64,000 nt of DNA, from contig OZ014416.1 of assembly GCA_963965975.1 (NCBI GenBank), positions 4,898,001-4,962,000 on the forward strand, in the 5' to 3' direction. Under the pieces are notes generated by a model. The model worked only from the letters and a program-made list of their open reading frames with translations, did not search any database and was not told where the DNA came from. The position numbers and the translations under genes were made by a program. Positions 1 through 12,188 of this stretch are shown piece after piece; position 1 is the stretch's first letter, and every line of letters starts with the position of its first letter. The DNA is from Xestospongia bergquistia (Eukaryota > Porifera > Demospongiae > Haplosclerida > Petrosiidae).

Positions 1-2321
1 ATCCCCAAAATCATTAAAATACCCTGAGTTTCTTTGCATTCATGTCACTAATTAATCATCAACTGTACATGTCTTAACACAGTATGTAACATGGTGTGTT
101 ATTAAGTCTAATGTCTTTATACACTATATATTGTACAACAACCTCACCAACTGTCCAAGTGCAGGTAAATATATGTAATACAAATTTCAGATGAATTCAT
201 AATTATAAATATAGTGAATAACTTTAAAAGTAGACAACAGATACTACAGACTCACAAGAATGGTCAATTATTTATCAGTTGGGAGGTATTATACATGTTT
301 TATTAGTTCTAAACATAATCACACTCAATGGTTCTACATTAATGACAGTTCTGTATTTGTACTATCAATAATAGTCTCCAGTAAGTGCAGATATAGTCAC
401 ACAATAAGACCCATTCATGTTGTTTTATAAATTATATGAAGGTATACATGAGGAGAGGACTAACATAGTAATTAAACCATGGTCATTTCAATAAGTGAAT
501 CAACTACTGCATTATTTTGAAATATTTGATGTCTATCCATAGCAATCTATCTTTCAGATGAGGTAATCAAGTATATATGTGTGAATAAGTTAATAACTAG
601 TAGTAAACATAAACATTTTAGGTGATACATTCATATATGGATATTGTCTACAATGAAGTATCAAATGTACTATAAACTTATAATTTAAATTGAGGTTCCA
701 TAGTTTTATATAGAAAGGGAAAAATATTTAATTTAGGTTCCAAGTTTTTTGCAAAATTTTACCATTATCAAGTAGTGACATCATTAGGTTAATCAAACAC
801 TTGTTATACAACACATAAATATCACATTTAGGTCAATATAATGGAGTATGATGTACTTATGTGTGTCATAAATCATGGTAACTGTCATTAGACATTACTG
901 GTACTATCTGTTAGTTAGTATTTATATCTGTGAAAGGATATTATCATAAAGTCAACAGATCTTAATAAGAAACATGTAGAATACTTTGACTCATACAAAG
1001 GTTCAATTCAATCTTAGTGTACAAAATTGAGGTATAGAAAATACAAGTAAATTAATTCTACATGTACAAACAGATCATTTATGGAGTCTTTTTGTAAAGA
1101 CCAGAACTTGTCTATGCTAAAATGGGATCAGTGGTAATACATTCATAGAACAGTGAGTAATGAAGACCATATAGTGAGTAGGTTAATTAATTCCTGACAG
1201 TATTTATATGAAAGGTTGGCAGTTTGACTTGAAAATGTTTGCCAATAATTGAAAATCATCAAATTAAACACTTGAAAATTCTCACACTGTATGATATAAA
1301 ACAAGAACTTGTTTATACAGGACCAACCAAATCAAACAAATGGACATGACTGTGGGGACTTTGTGACTTAATTTGCTTAATGTTATGTGTTTGAAATACT
1401 TCGAGATTTCCAACAAGTATATATATTTATTACAAAACAAAACATTTCACATCTTAGGGTAATATGTGAGTTATTATAAAAATACTGATTAGGAGGTACT
1501 TAACAATCATTTATCGTAAGTAGTACTAAGTACCATGTACACTCCTAACTAATGATAAGTTTCCTTAGACATTATAATGTGAGACAAATGCTGCTAAACT
1601 CTACAATACCAGAAGGGTTTAATTATCAAACAATTTGCTAAAAGTCTACATGTTCCCTCTACTACTGATGATATAACCTCCAAGTTATAAAACCAAAAAC
1701 AATCTATTAATGTCACTACATCAATTACAAACTCAGCTATCATATTAGAAAAACAAATAAAATGATTAATGATTACTAATATAGGAAATAAATCTTTATC
1801 TCTACAAAAGAAGTCACTTTCATTGAAAAAAATATTACAACCACAATAACTTCAGGTTAGAATTCTTTCATTGACAGAACTAAGAGCAACAATAATAGAT
1901 TGACAAGCCTTCACTTTCAGGTCAAAGTGCAGTAATAACAATGACAGACAACAATAAATCATGTAAACAATTAAAGCCTCTCTCACTTGTAAGTAAATCA
2001 AATGCTGACAAACTTACTTGTTCCTTTAGCAGTAATAATTATGCACACTCTGTCCAAACACATTAATGACAAATGTGGTAGTGATATCAAGACTGGTAGC
2101 ATCACCTGTAGTAAATGTGATGAAAGGCAAAAAGTACTAGTCCACTTAAAATAACATTATTATTACATACTTTATGTGAAAAGGTTTACAACACTACAAA
2201 AATTATTTGCCATCTACAAGTCAGCCATCAGGTAAATATAAAGGTAAAAACTATTGAGTTTGATAACATGGAATCATACATGTAGCGGAAGGAGGACTTT
2301 GAAAGTCCACCTATTTAAATT
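1..2321. other. AT-rich gene-free stretch
   Basis: Very AT-rich DNA with stop codons in all frames. I found no pair of splice sites flanking a convincing open frame, no RNA gene and no tandem array. I see nothing functional here. Confidence 0.6.
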
Positions 2322-2471
2322 ATGCATGCATCGACAGTATCTAATGAAACAAAGGTTACATACTATTACTGCAACAGAGAAGGTGTCTATAAACCTGATG
2401 GCCAAGGCAAACATCAACTGAAGACACCAGGCTCAGCAAGATTTGGGTGTCAGAGCACAGCACACATTTAA
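2322..2471 (+). pseudogene. FAR1-like transposase DNA-binding domain fragment
   Basis: An open frame of 49 codons from an ATG, less AT-rich than its surroundings, reads YYYCNREGVYKPDG, then KHQLKTPGSARFGC and STAHI before a stop. The arrangement Y-x-C-x-R-x-G-x(2)-K, a later lysine/serine/glycine run and a second cysteine close to CxA resembles the WRKY-GCM1-related zinc cluster (FAR1 type) found at the N-terminus of Mutator-like (MULE) transposases in animals. That is a judgement from family pattern, not a search. No catalytic domain follows, so it is a stranded fragment, or possibly one exon of a domesticated gene. The frame closes with a stop two codons upstream of the ATG. Confidence 0.4.
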
Positions 2472-3342
2472 CAGTATCAAATAACAATCTACCATTTACT
2501 ATGCACTTTACTTATGAAGTGTGAGGAGGATGTCTTTTATTTTTAACACAATTTACAACAATCATGAGAGATTTTCCACTTACTTAAATTAATTTTAAAC
2601 ACAAACTATTGCACAAGATTACAACATCAGGCTACTTGCTATAGAGTGGGATCTACAGTAAATACAAACATGTTTTTAGAGGCTTTTCATAGAGTTTTAA
2701 AAATAGGATACTTACATCATAAACATAATAAATGTGTTGATAGTCTTTTTGTTGCCTTGATCAAGATATCCAGATATCTAGCTTTTCAAAGATTGAGGAA
2801 GTTATGGACAAAAACAAGATTTGTGAAATTATGAAACAGGATCATTCAGCCAAAAAAAATTATCTCCAAGTTCAATTATATCTTTAAATAATAACAAATA
2901 GAATGTAAGAGCTCATAATATCCAAGACACACATTATGTAACAGAAAGTTACATGAAAGTTATGATTATATAATTATATGTGAAGTGTGTCCACATGTTT
3001 ACACATGTAAATATACATGTAATACATATGGAAACTAGTGACAACTTAATTCAAGTTACTACACAATATGTGATATTGGTTTAGAACTATCAGAACTGCT
3101 ACCATTTTATGTCAGTATGTACTTTAATAGGCGTATGTTTCTGGTGTGAAACCTCAAAGGAAATCATCAAACTATATTGAACAACCTACACACTGATTGG
3201 TGGTATAAGAGAAAAATATTACATGGTGATACAAATCTATTTGCAGGTACTATTGCAGTAAACATGACAAGTAGGTAGTTGTACTTTACGTATTTATTAT
3301 TATTTCAGTATCACTCTTTTAGTTTTGTACCTTTCTAGTTAA
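2472..3342. other. AT-rich gene-free stretch
   Basis: The only long frame (2646-2834) has AT-rich codon content and no splice-site or family support. I see nothing else between the FAR1-like fragment and the start of the duplicated segment. Confidence 0.5.
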
Positions 3343-3411
3343 GAACCTCTTTTCTATTATTTTTTTGTTACTTATTACATGTTTGAACCATATTGTTTAT
3401 GTTACCAGTTT

Positions 3412-3413
<2 letters not shown>

Positions 3414-3467
<54 letters not shown>
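3414..3467. repeat. (TA)n microsatellite
   Basis: About 25 TA dinucleotides in a row. The same position in the duplicate copy (37335-37385) also carries a TA tract, with TG repeats at its left side. Confidence 0.95.
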
Positions 3468-3468
<1 letters not shown>

Positions 3469-3636
3469 CACTTACTGTAGATTCTTATGAGAGTCATACT
3501 ATGCTACTATGATCCTTTTAGTAAAGAAGTAATTGTTTAAAAACCACTTAGAGCTTTATAAATTTGTCAATTCAAAATGAGATGTATCTTATTATATACA
3601 TATATAAATACTTATAGACACAAATATCATACTTAC

Positions 3637-3752
3637 ACAGTTTGGAATTATCTGATATTATCTTCTCATCAATGTGACCAGCTTCATTGCTAGCGCTTTC
3701 TTGAGGTGATAATGGTGGATTTGAAATATCACGAAATTCTAACGTGTTATGT
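3637..3752 (-). CDS. Conserved exon of unknown gene, copy 1
   Basis: On the minus strand an AG acceptor is followed by 116 bases with one open frame (RHNTLEFRDISNPPLSPQES, then ASNEAGHIDEKIISDNSKL) and a GTAAGT donor. The duplicate at 37570-37679 keeps both splice sites and the frame and differs by a 6-bp indel that removes exactly two codons. An in-frame indel with preserved splice sites suggests selection for coding, or recent coding function. The peptide is polar and I do not recognise a domain. Neighbouring exons of the same gene were not identified with confidence; the minus-strand exons at 7.6-8.6 kb are possible upstream partners. Confidence 0.45.
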
Positions 3753-3839
3753 CTGCCATATAACTCAAAAGATAGATTATAGTGATAATAATGATAATTA
3801 GTCCTGTTTTATTTTAAATGTGTGATTTGGATATTACAT

Positions 3840-4125
3840 GTTTAGGCTTTGGCGTGGCGTTCAAAAGAGAAACTGTGCTATCACTATGACTAAGAGAGCG
3901 AACGACGAATACATCACTACGTGCAAACTGATAATGTTCGGCTTTCTCTACCGAGGAGAAGGAATAGGATATGTTTGTTTTCTGTATCCAAAGCTATTGG
4001 TAATGCTAGTATGTTAGAAGAAACAGATCCTCAATTAGATCTCTATGCTAATGGCGTTCTAAGTCAATACTCCGATCTCGGTTGCGTCCCCTGACGACAA
4101 GACGCAATACTGAGTGAACTCGGTG
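3840..4125. promoter_or_regulatory. CpG-rich conserved block, copy 1
   Basis: An island with many CG dinucleotides inside AT-rich DNA, well conserved in the second copy at about 37756-38045. Both strands stay open for about 55-63 codons in both copies. The plus strand contains SVSKAIGNASMLEETD; the minus strand contains SSVEKAEHYQFARSDVFVVR and SLSHSDSTVSLLNATPKPK. Base composition suggests a promoter or first exon, but I cannot decide which strand is coding. One copy has a stop where the alternative plus-strand frame of the other is open, so that frame can be discounted. Confidence 0.3.
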
Positions 4126-4752
4126 TGTGCATAAGTTATTAAACCAGTGGAACTGATGTTGTAGTGATAATTACACAAAAGAAAATTTGTTATGAAGTTC
4201 AATCAACGAATATCTAGCACAACATTGCTTACCTTCTAAATTCAACTGTTACTTGTAACACTTTACAGTTCAATAAACTTATAGTGACTACCCACAATAT
4301 ACAGTTTGCTTTATTATGACCTTTTAAGTAATTTGAGGCAATTATAGTCAATTAATTCAATTTTCATTAATATAAGAGAATTACCACAGAAATTGCCATT
4401 ATTTCAAGACTAGTATTTACTTGGATTTCATTTGTTATCATTAATACATCTCTATATTTCATATGTAGAATATTGTATTCCTTCCTTAACCAATAGACAT
4501 TAAGAACTTTATAAATGGTTTCAAGGACTAGAGTTTAGGAAGAGACAATAGTATCATCATATGTTAAAGTAAGTAGCTATAATAAGTTTATTTTAATTAT
4601 TAAGTAATTGTCAGAATACCATCAGAAGATTATATAAAATACTATTAGACAACAAGGAATGGACATTTAAATATGTCATATTCTTTCATTTATATAATTT
4701 ATGTAGCTTTGCTTATATTCCAAGTCATTAAAAAATAAAGTGGACATTACAG

Positions 4753-4810
4753 TGACAGTTACTGCTGAAGGTGAAATCATTAGTACATGTATTTATCAGT
4801 GAAATGAAAG
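4753..4810 (+). pseudogene. Frameshifted counterpart of exon 38376-38432
   Basis: Same acceptor (TTACAG) and donor (GTATGT) as the copy 2 exon, but one extra G shifts the frame and brings a TGA near the end. If the exon is real, copy 1 has lost it. Confidence 0.4.
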
Positions 4811-5731
4811 GTATGTTGTTATAGTTTTCTGAACAACTGTATTATTTATATATATTTTAATTAATAGGGGCATATCATACTTACTTTCAAAGTTAAAAAA
4901 TGTCTTACAAGCAAAGATATAATGGAAAGTATGCACAAAAGAATGATATACAACAGAGAAGAAATAGACTTACAAAAGTAATCTTTGATATGCTTCATAA
5001 AAAACATTAATATATTCATCTATTAATATAGAACTACCTGTTTACTGGCTTCTATTAAAAGAACAGAAGAAATATTGGAAGTAGAGCCTTGTTGTGGAAT
5101 TTGAATAGAAAGGAAATTGAAAAAGAAGTAGATGAAGTCAATTTTTAGCTACTCAGCCTCTTCATGGAGATCAGAAATAGTCACATGACTATCTGTAGTC
5201 TAGACAAAAGGGAATATTTGTTAAAATCTACTAGAGGAAGAAATATGATGTTTAAAAGATGACAGCTTTGCTATTCAATTATCCATTAGAGTTGACATTG
5301 AAGTAAACAACTTAGCAACATTTGACAATTATGTTTTTTTTGTTTTTAAATTGATTTAACTTGTTCATTTATCAAATTTATAGCTTTTTTAACAAGTAAG
5401 TAGTATTTCAATATTGGAAATACAATATATCCTAACAGAAGATTTCAATTGAAATGATGACTAATCCTAACAGAATTCCTCAAATAGAATAACGATACAT
5501 ATATTATTATACAATCCTATGAAGACACTCAGTGGATGATTGGAATGTTTAATTGTATTCATAACATACTTCAAAATTTCAAATATGGTTATGAGCTAAC
5601 ACTGAAAAATAATTCCTATTATGGAATTCTGTATAGAAATGGCATATTTTCATCAAGTTTTATATGTTTCTTTTACAAGGAAACTTAGAGATTTCTTATG
5701 ATTGGAAATATTGCACACAGCATAATTCTAT

Positions 5732-6982
5732 TTAAGGTAAAAATATCTGAATTTTTTTTCAGCTTTTTTTGATGGAATCATGCATAGATACTTATTCTAA
5801 TAATTGATCATGCTTTAAAAATTTTTTAAAACCCTAGTACTTTCCAGAAATGTAGTTTGATTCCTTAATATCTGCAATGCTTTGGAGACGTCAAATAATA
5901 ATATTAAAGAACGTAGAGAGCTGAAACTTTTGAAAATTAAAGATGAAGTCAATTACTACAATTTTACGGATGGATTTATTTCTACAATAATATTTGACAT
6001 TTTTACAAAGCTATAAACCTTCCCTACTTTAATCACTATTATTATTACATGTTATACAAATCGTACAAAGAAATGCATCCGTAAAAGTACTAAAAATTGA
6101 TCATTTTCGTTCTTGAACTTGTCAGCAGGTTGTTACATTATCCATAGAATCAAAAATCACAACAACAGTATCTAACAGTGCAAAAGTCGCCATCTTGATA
6201 ATGATTAATCGATTTTCATTAATTAAAGGCAATGAATACACTTAGTGTCAGGTTATTGATAAGTGACTTTCGCGGGGTTAAAATAGTTAAATATATTATT
6301 ACTATTTTTATTATTGTTGTTATTATTGTTATTAAAGCATGGTCTGCTTTGAGATGAAGGCACATAAGACTACGAACAATAATAATAATAATAATAATAG
6401 CAATAATAATTAATACATTTTATTTAACTATTCTAACCCCGCGAAAGTCACTTATCAATAACCTGACACTAAGTGTATTCATTGCCTTTAATTAATGAAA
6501 ATCGATTATTCATTATCAAGATGGCGACTTTTGCACTGTTAGATATTGTTGTTGTGATTTTTGATTCTATGGATAATGTAACAACCTGCTGACAAGTTCA
6601 GAAACGAAAATGATCAATTTTTAATTACTTTACGGATGCATTTCTTTGTACGATTTGTATAACATGTAATAATAATAGTGATTAAAGTAGGGAAGGTTTA
6701 TAGCTTTGTAAAATGTCAAATATTATTGTAGAAATAAATCCATCCGTATAATTGTAGTAATTGACTTCATCTTTAATTTTCAAAAGTTTCAGCTCTCTAG
6801 GTTCTTTAATATTATTATTTGACGTCTCCAAAGCATTGCAGATATTAAGGAATCAAACTACATTTCTGGAAAGTACTAGGGTTTTAAAAAATTTTTAAAG
6901 CATGATCAATTATTAGAACAAGTATCTATACATGATTCCATCAAAAAAAGCTGAAAAAAAATTTCAGATATTTTTACCTTAA
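5732..6982. mobile_element. 1.25-kb fold-back element with TTAA ends
   Basis: Two arms of about 600 bp (5732-6334 and 6375-6982) are reverse complements with only scattered mismatches; a loop of about 40 bp separates them. The tips read TTAAGGTAAAAATATCTGAA on the left and its complement on the right, so the element is bounded by TTAA at both ends. TTAA is the target duplication of piggyBac-like transposases, but the tips do not show the classical piggyBac CCC start, so the assignment is open. No ORF lies inside. The transcript of either strand would form a long hairpin. The arms also contain the word AAGATGGCGAC, a match to the YY1 core. Confidence 0.85.
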
Positions 6983-7239
6983 TGGAAACTTATCATGAAA
7001 TTTAAAGATTCAACAGTGTTTCTATAACTTTATATTTCAAGTATACATAATGTAAATTTATTTGAATTATCAACTTTCCAAAGATTTCAATTATTGAAAT
7101 AAAAAGTGAAAACTATAGATACAATAATAATATGTGCATAAATATGATCATGGTTTTGTGATAAGTGATATATAAAATAAGCAATATAAACACAAAGGTA
7201 TAACGGTATCAATGATAACTAGTCTCACTTTAGTTCATT

Positions 7240-8122
7240 TCATTCAATTGTATGCTCATGTTGGCAGTCTTCATTTTCTGGACAATGTCGATCAGATGGT
7301 AGTCCAACTAGATGTTGAACATCATTATTTACCCTTTACAAGACGTTAACTGAAGGTGTTTTTTGTCCATATTCATAAAAATGATTCTACCTCACCCCTC
7401 CAAGGCAATGGTCTGACTCTAATCTTCTCTGATTTAACTTTTCCATTGTATATAGCTCAGTCTCACTATCTTCTGAAGTAATTAGTTCTGGGACAAGATA
7501 CAAGAGATAGTTCCTTTTATCATTTGTACATTCATTCTTTTAAGAGCACTCGTGTCATGATGACTTCTGGTGATGTGATAATGACTATAATGATAATAAC
7601 ATGAGCAAACAATTACTTGTAACAATCTATTCTCTTTCCTTTTTTGGATGTAAACATCTGTGTTGCTCATTTTATATTGAACTGCCAAACTAGTGAAGTA
7701 TACTTGAGTAGCCACTAGTTACAATAAATAATTAATCAGAGAATTACTACTGTTAAGAACTTACTCAAAATTATTCCTGTCAAACCCTTTGGTAATGATC
7801 CTTTTACTTCTATGATCTTTATTAGTATTGTCTGATTGCATAGTATTATAAAATTAATGTATCAACTGTAAATGAAACAACTTATCCTAACTTCTGTTGT
7901 AAGCTTGACAATTTAAAGAGAATGTTTATTATGGTCAGAATCTCTTTCTTGATGTCTTTTAATTTCCTGTAAAGATTCTTCCATTTATCATTTATCTTCT
8001 TAATTGTTCACAATTATATTCTAACTCTTTCACTAATTTTGTCATAAAAATAGTTATCTCAACTTATTGAACATGACATATGAACTTAAGCTATGTTTCT
8101 TAATTAACTCTATGAACAACTA

Positions 8123-8153
<31 letters not shown>

Positions 8154-8640
8154 TATATATTTAAATGTAGCAAGTGCTCACTTTGTATTATGAAAGCCGT
8201 TAATTAAATATACATTCCAACAAATTAATTAATTATCCAAAAACTAGAAGGTAAGATTAATAGGCTGTTTAATACATTTTATTTATACTTAGCAACATAC
8301 CACTGGTTATTAAATCATCATTTTCAGTCCTGGTACTAGTTTGACAGCCATAACTAGGAACGGGCAATCTGGTTGAATCTGATTGAATTGTATTTAGTAT
8401 TTATGCTCAAATGTAGATCTTCCTCTTCGATCTGTGATTCATCACAATTTGAGATTTGATCGCTACTTGAGTTCCTTTCTTTACAATTGACTTCTTTTAT
8501 CCGTCGAGGTGGTTCAGTTAACTGGCTCCAGAAGACGTCGGTAAATAAACAACAACTTTTCCTCCTATGAGATGATGGAATTACTGTCACTTTAGTAACC
8601 ATAGAATGTTTCGTTTTCGACACAAAAGCAAAGGTATGGA
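7240..8640 (-). CDS. Unrecognised multi-exon gene (3' part)
   Basis: Manual splice model, minus strand. Exon a starts at 8640 after the strong acceptor CCTTGCTTTCAG and reads LHTFAFVSKTKHSMVTKVTV, then PRRIKEVN. It is either read through to a stop at 8354 or spliced at a GTAAAG near 8490. Exon b ends at 8301 (GTATGT donor) and includes PSYGCQTSTRTENDDLITS. Exon c is 7765-7809 (VKGSLPKGLTGIIL, GTAAGT donor). Exon d is 7617-7714 (ATQVYFTSLAVQYK then MSNTDVYIQKRKENRLLQ). Junctions b-c and c-d keep phase exactly (1 and 1). Further candidate exons are 7396-7487 (LITSEDSETELYTMEK, phase 1 start, which does not fit the phase-0 end of exon d) and 7240-7332 (DVQHLVGLPSDRHCPENEDC, stop). The gene lies 520 bp downstream of the amine oxidase on the same strand. 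No domain recognised. Confidence 0.45.
8122..8168. repeat. (TA)n microsatellite
   Basis: Run of TA dinucleotides with one imperfection. A similar tract lies at 8725-8762. Confidence 0.9.
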
Positions 8641-8729
8641 GTCTGAAAGCAAGGAAAATGATTATTTTCTAACATTCAGCCCGCTAAAACCAATCTGGGA
8701 ATGGGAGGACCTGTGAAACATAATTATAT

Positions 8730-8766
<37 letters not shown>

Positions 8767-9160
8767 AGCTAGTGATAGTATTTACTCGATCACACTTTCT
8801 GTGGACACTGTAAGATTGAAATAAGAACTTCACAGCAGAATAATGGATGACTTGGACTAACTATTACTCTAATACCTATTGAAAGTTTTTTTTTGTTCGA
8901 GTGTCATGTAGTGAAAGTTGTACTTAACTATTAACGTGCTACGTATTTATTAATTGATTAAATTCCTCATAACTATTTTTCTAAAATACTTGTACATTTT
9001 TCTATGGAATTTTTTTGTTCAGAAATCTGATGTTTCCTGATGAGAGGAATAAAGAACAAAGTTTGATCTTTTTTTAAATGACAACCTAGTTACTGTAATA
9101 TCAAATCACACTTGTAAAATGCAATGTTTTCAAAATTATAAATCCTTCAAATCATTCTGA

Positions 9161-11487
9161 TTAGGTTGTGCCAGAATAAAGTTTTTCATTACGTACAAAT
9201 AACTGGTAAGCAGCTCTCAATCCAGACTCAAGAGCTCCTTGTATCCATCCATTTGCATTAGAAAGTGCTTCTCCACAAAAGTAAATGGATTGGTATGGAA
9301 ACATCATTAGACCTTTCACAACAATATATTGCTCTGGGTTGAGAAGACAAAAACCTCCTTGAGCTGATAGATCATCGTACCATGACTGAACCACTCCTAC
9401 TTCAAACTCTTTGGTAATTTCAGGATGAATCTCTGCAACCTCTTCTACAGCTTCTGTAATTGCTTTCTCTGGTGAGAGCAACCCAAAGAGAAGGCCTCAC
9501 TCTTCCATGTGTAGCACATTAAAATACCCCTTTCATCATTTGGTATTTTAAACTCAGGGTTACTCGGATAATGAATTTGACCAATAGGCATGTTTGTTTT
9601 GCTGAAACCACCTTGAATTCCTTTATCCTGCCAGAAACGATGACGACATTGTAGCATTATCTTAGTTGAAACTTCTACATTGATGTTGTCAAAAGCTTGG
9701 TAATAAAGCCCTGGTAAAGGTGGAGAGAATTTCAATCCACGAATTATATTAATTGGTAATGTTATAATAACTTGATCTCCTTCAAAAACACATTTTTGCA
9801 TTGTTGTCTTATTATGACAGACAACTTTAACATGGCCCTGTGAGTACTCAATAGTGTGAGCAGAAACACCAAAGATAATATTCTGTGAAAGCTCCACCTT
9901 TGTATTCCAACCTTGTTTGTTCAATTTGATAAAAGCTTCTGGAAGCATACTTAAACCATCTTCAAAAGAGTGCATAGGATCTTTCCACCACTGACCAAGG
10001 TCAACCCTCAAGAATTCAATGAGGCTGATTTTAAGAGGAATGGCATATGTGTAAGTACTGTATGCAATAACAGCTTCGATTGGCCATGGCAAAAGGTCAG
10101 CAAATACAGCAAGATCATCGTCATCTGTGTTAGCAGAGTCCTGACTTTGTTGAAGTGTAAGCTTCACTTGTGCATACGTACTACATAGGAGCCTAGCTAC
10201 TGAGAATTGTGCCCAATTATTAAGCCACCTTTTCCATGCTGTTTTTGGATTTTCAGCCCACCATTTATGAAGTTGTTTCATAACTGGAGCCATAGTTGCA
10301 TCAAAATATGAGACTATAAAGGAAACACCATAACAGTCAATAATTATAATACTTCATTTATTACTTTGTTTGCTGGTACATATATTGATTATTTTAACAA
10401 ATTTATTGGGATATAGGTTGTGTTTATGACTAAGAAAGGCATCTACTGACCACAAAATTAACAATTTAAAATATAATGATGCGGTTTTGTAAGCATGTTG
10501 GCATGATAAATAATCAGAGATTTAACAAAATGTAGTACTAACATTGACAATAATTGTAAGTGAAATTCTGTTATCATGTAATATAAAGCTGACCATACAT
10601 AAGTTGGTTAAATGAATTGATCAAATAAGTTAACAACTTACTTATGTCTTTAATTTTTAAAGACTCTTTGAAACCAGGTTTTATTAGTTCTACTTCCTTC
10701 AAACGTTTATCCCAGCCTGGCCAAAATTGGTCACAGTATTTCCGAGGGTCTTTTGCCCATTCTAACAAAAACATATTAAATTACTTCTTTAAATAATAAC
10801 ATACCTGACATTTGAACAGCTGGTTGATCATAGAACTTGTAATATCCATTTTGGCCATTGTTAACAAAAGGAATGATAGGAAGTTTAAAATGCTGAGCAT
10901 AGAAGTCTGCCATGAAGTGACTAGGTCCATTCCAGCCTGGTTCTCCAGTACGTGGTAGACGCATTGCTCCAGCTATGAGAGAGAGAAAAAGAGAGTAAGA
11001 GAGTTATAATGGTCTTTTTACATTACATTTACTTACAATCACTCCATAGTCCACTTCCTTTAAGAAAATGGGAGTCACTAATCGTCTTTACTCGTCCACT
11101 TACACGATGCTGCATCTCTAATATAGTAACATTATGTCCAACTTGAGCAAGCTCATAAGCAGTAACTAATCCAGACATACCAGCTCCAATAATAATGACA
11201 TTAATAGGATGTGTTGTTTTAGTATGCTTGTACTTTTCTGGATTTTCTTCCTGCTTTCCATAATATTTATGGTAGGCATAATTGAGACCCCAATTACTAA
11301 TATCCAACAAGAATGGTTTTAACAGGTCGCTTTGCTGAAGTGGACTATCTGATTCTTTAGAATGACTCTGCGCTAAAGAGGTGACTTCATCATCTAATAC
11401 TTTATTGAAAGATGACAATTCATCATAGAGACACCCATGCTCCCAATCAGGTTCTTCTGCTATTTTTAAGCTACTAGCCTGTGCCAT
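9161..11487 (-). CDS. Flavin amine oxidase, L-amino-acid-oxidase type
   Basis: FAD-dependent oxidation of an amino acid or amine to the imino product with release of H2O2. Exons: 11487-11037, 10972-10805, 10761-10642, 10313-9161; all introns are GT-AG and the three junctions keep phase (codons split 1+2 each time). The start ATG (11485-11487) opens a frame with a polar ~90-residue N-terminus and no signal peptide. The dinucleotide-binding motif GAGMSG is at residues 101-106, followed by the acidic end of strand 2 (ILEMQHRVSGR; the usual GGR is SGR here). GAMRLP begins exon 2, as in LAAO-family enzymes. YTW occurs late in exon 4, and the C-terminal FAD motif reads GEALSNANGWIQGALESG. Total about 630 residues, normal for the family. 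Anomaly: at about 9481-9485 the frame shifts; the C-terminal 106 residues are only reachable by a one-base change in the run TTTGGGTTG. This is either an assembly error or a null mutation. Confidence 0.85.
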
Positions 11488-12188
11488 TTTTGTCTACACT
11501 CGTTCAGGTCAAATAACCTTTTCGCCAATTCCAACTTCTTTAAATTAGTTTCCGTAGTTGAAGTTAGTTATAACAAAAACCACATCATAGATACACAAAC
11601 GCCTACTCAATTGGATCATTTATGTCTATGTGAGGGTGGAGAGAATGTTAACTGGGCACATTTGCACATGCGCAAGACATGTACAATTGAAGTATAAGGA
11701 CAATATGCATTGTATTTGTGTCTTCAATGTAAACAAGTAATATATCACGTTAGTTCTCTCTTTTATATAATTACAGGCAAATGAGTGATTAGGAAATAGA
11801 CTATAGCAATCACAATTTTGTCATTCAGGGAGCATGGTTACAGATTATGAAGATTTTAATATTACATACTAGTCTCATCCCCAGACCTACTTGCAAGCGA
11901 AAAGCAGGTCTGGTAACTCGAGTTGACTTTTGCATCCTCAGTAATAAGGAAAAGGCACGAGTGTTGGTCTGCAATTAGAGATAATCTGAACTTTGAATAT
12001 TATTAAATTAAAGTATTTGGAGCTAAGCATCTGGCCAGGTACTTCTGTAAGTACATCTATGAAAGCACTTGTACTTATATTTAAGATTTAATGTGTATAT
12101 GTGTAAGATTTAATGTGTATATGTAGATTTAATGTGCATACAGAAATACGTAATTAGATCTTATTTAATTTTTTTGTTTATCATATAG
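11488..12188. promoter_or_regulatory. Upstream region of the amine oxidase
   Basis: Presumed promoter side of the minus-strand amine oxidase and spacer to the ankyrin-type exons on the plus strand. The 11640-11700 part is less AT-rich and contains the alternating word GCACATGCGCAAG. I see no clear TATA box or binding site that I would defend. A short direct repeat (GTGTATATGTAGATTTAAT type) lies at 12088-12135. Confidence 0.3.

Larger units (their letters stand above)
3343..5521. repeat. Segmental duplication, copy 1
   Basis: This block aligns in the same orientation with 37262-39137. Shared landmarks in the same order are a TA microsatellite, an exon-like minus-strand block (3637-3752), a CpG-rich block (about 3840-4125), a plus-strand exon-like block (4753-4810) and a tail near the words EVNF-stop on the plus strand. 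Copy 1 has about 150 bp extra near 4140-4290 that copy 2 lacks. Divergence is moderate, with many substitutions and small indels, so the duplication is not very recent. Copy 2 lies directly against the 133-bp satellite; copy 1 does not. Confidence 0.85.

Noticed and set aside
7482-7715. Minus-strand frame of 77 codons read as one gene
   Set aside because: Only its first part (7617-7714) fits a spliced exon; the rest follows a GTAATT donor and changes character.
9970-10188. Plus-strand frame of 72 codons
   Set aside because: It is the reverse of the amine oxidase exon 4.
11640-11700. Z-DNA or promoter element upstream of the amine oxidase
   Set aside because: Only one short alternating word; not enough to call a site.
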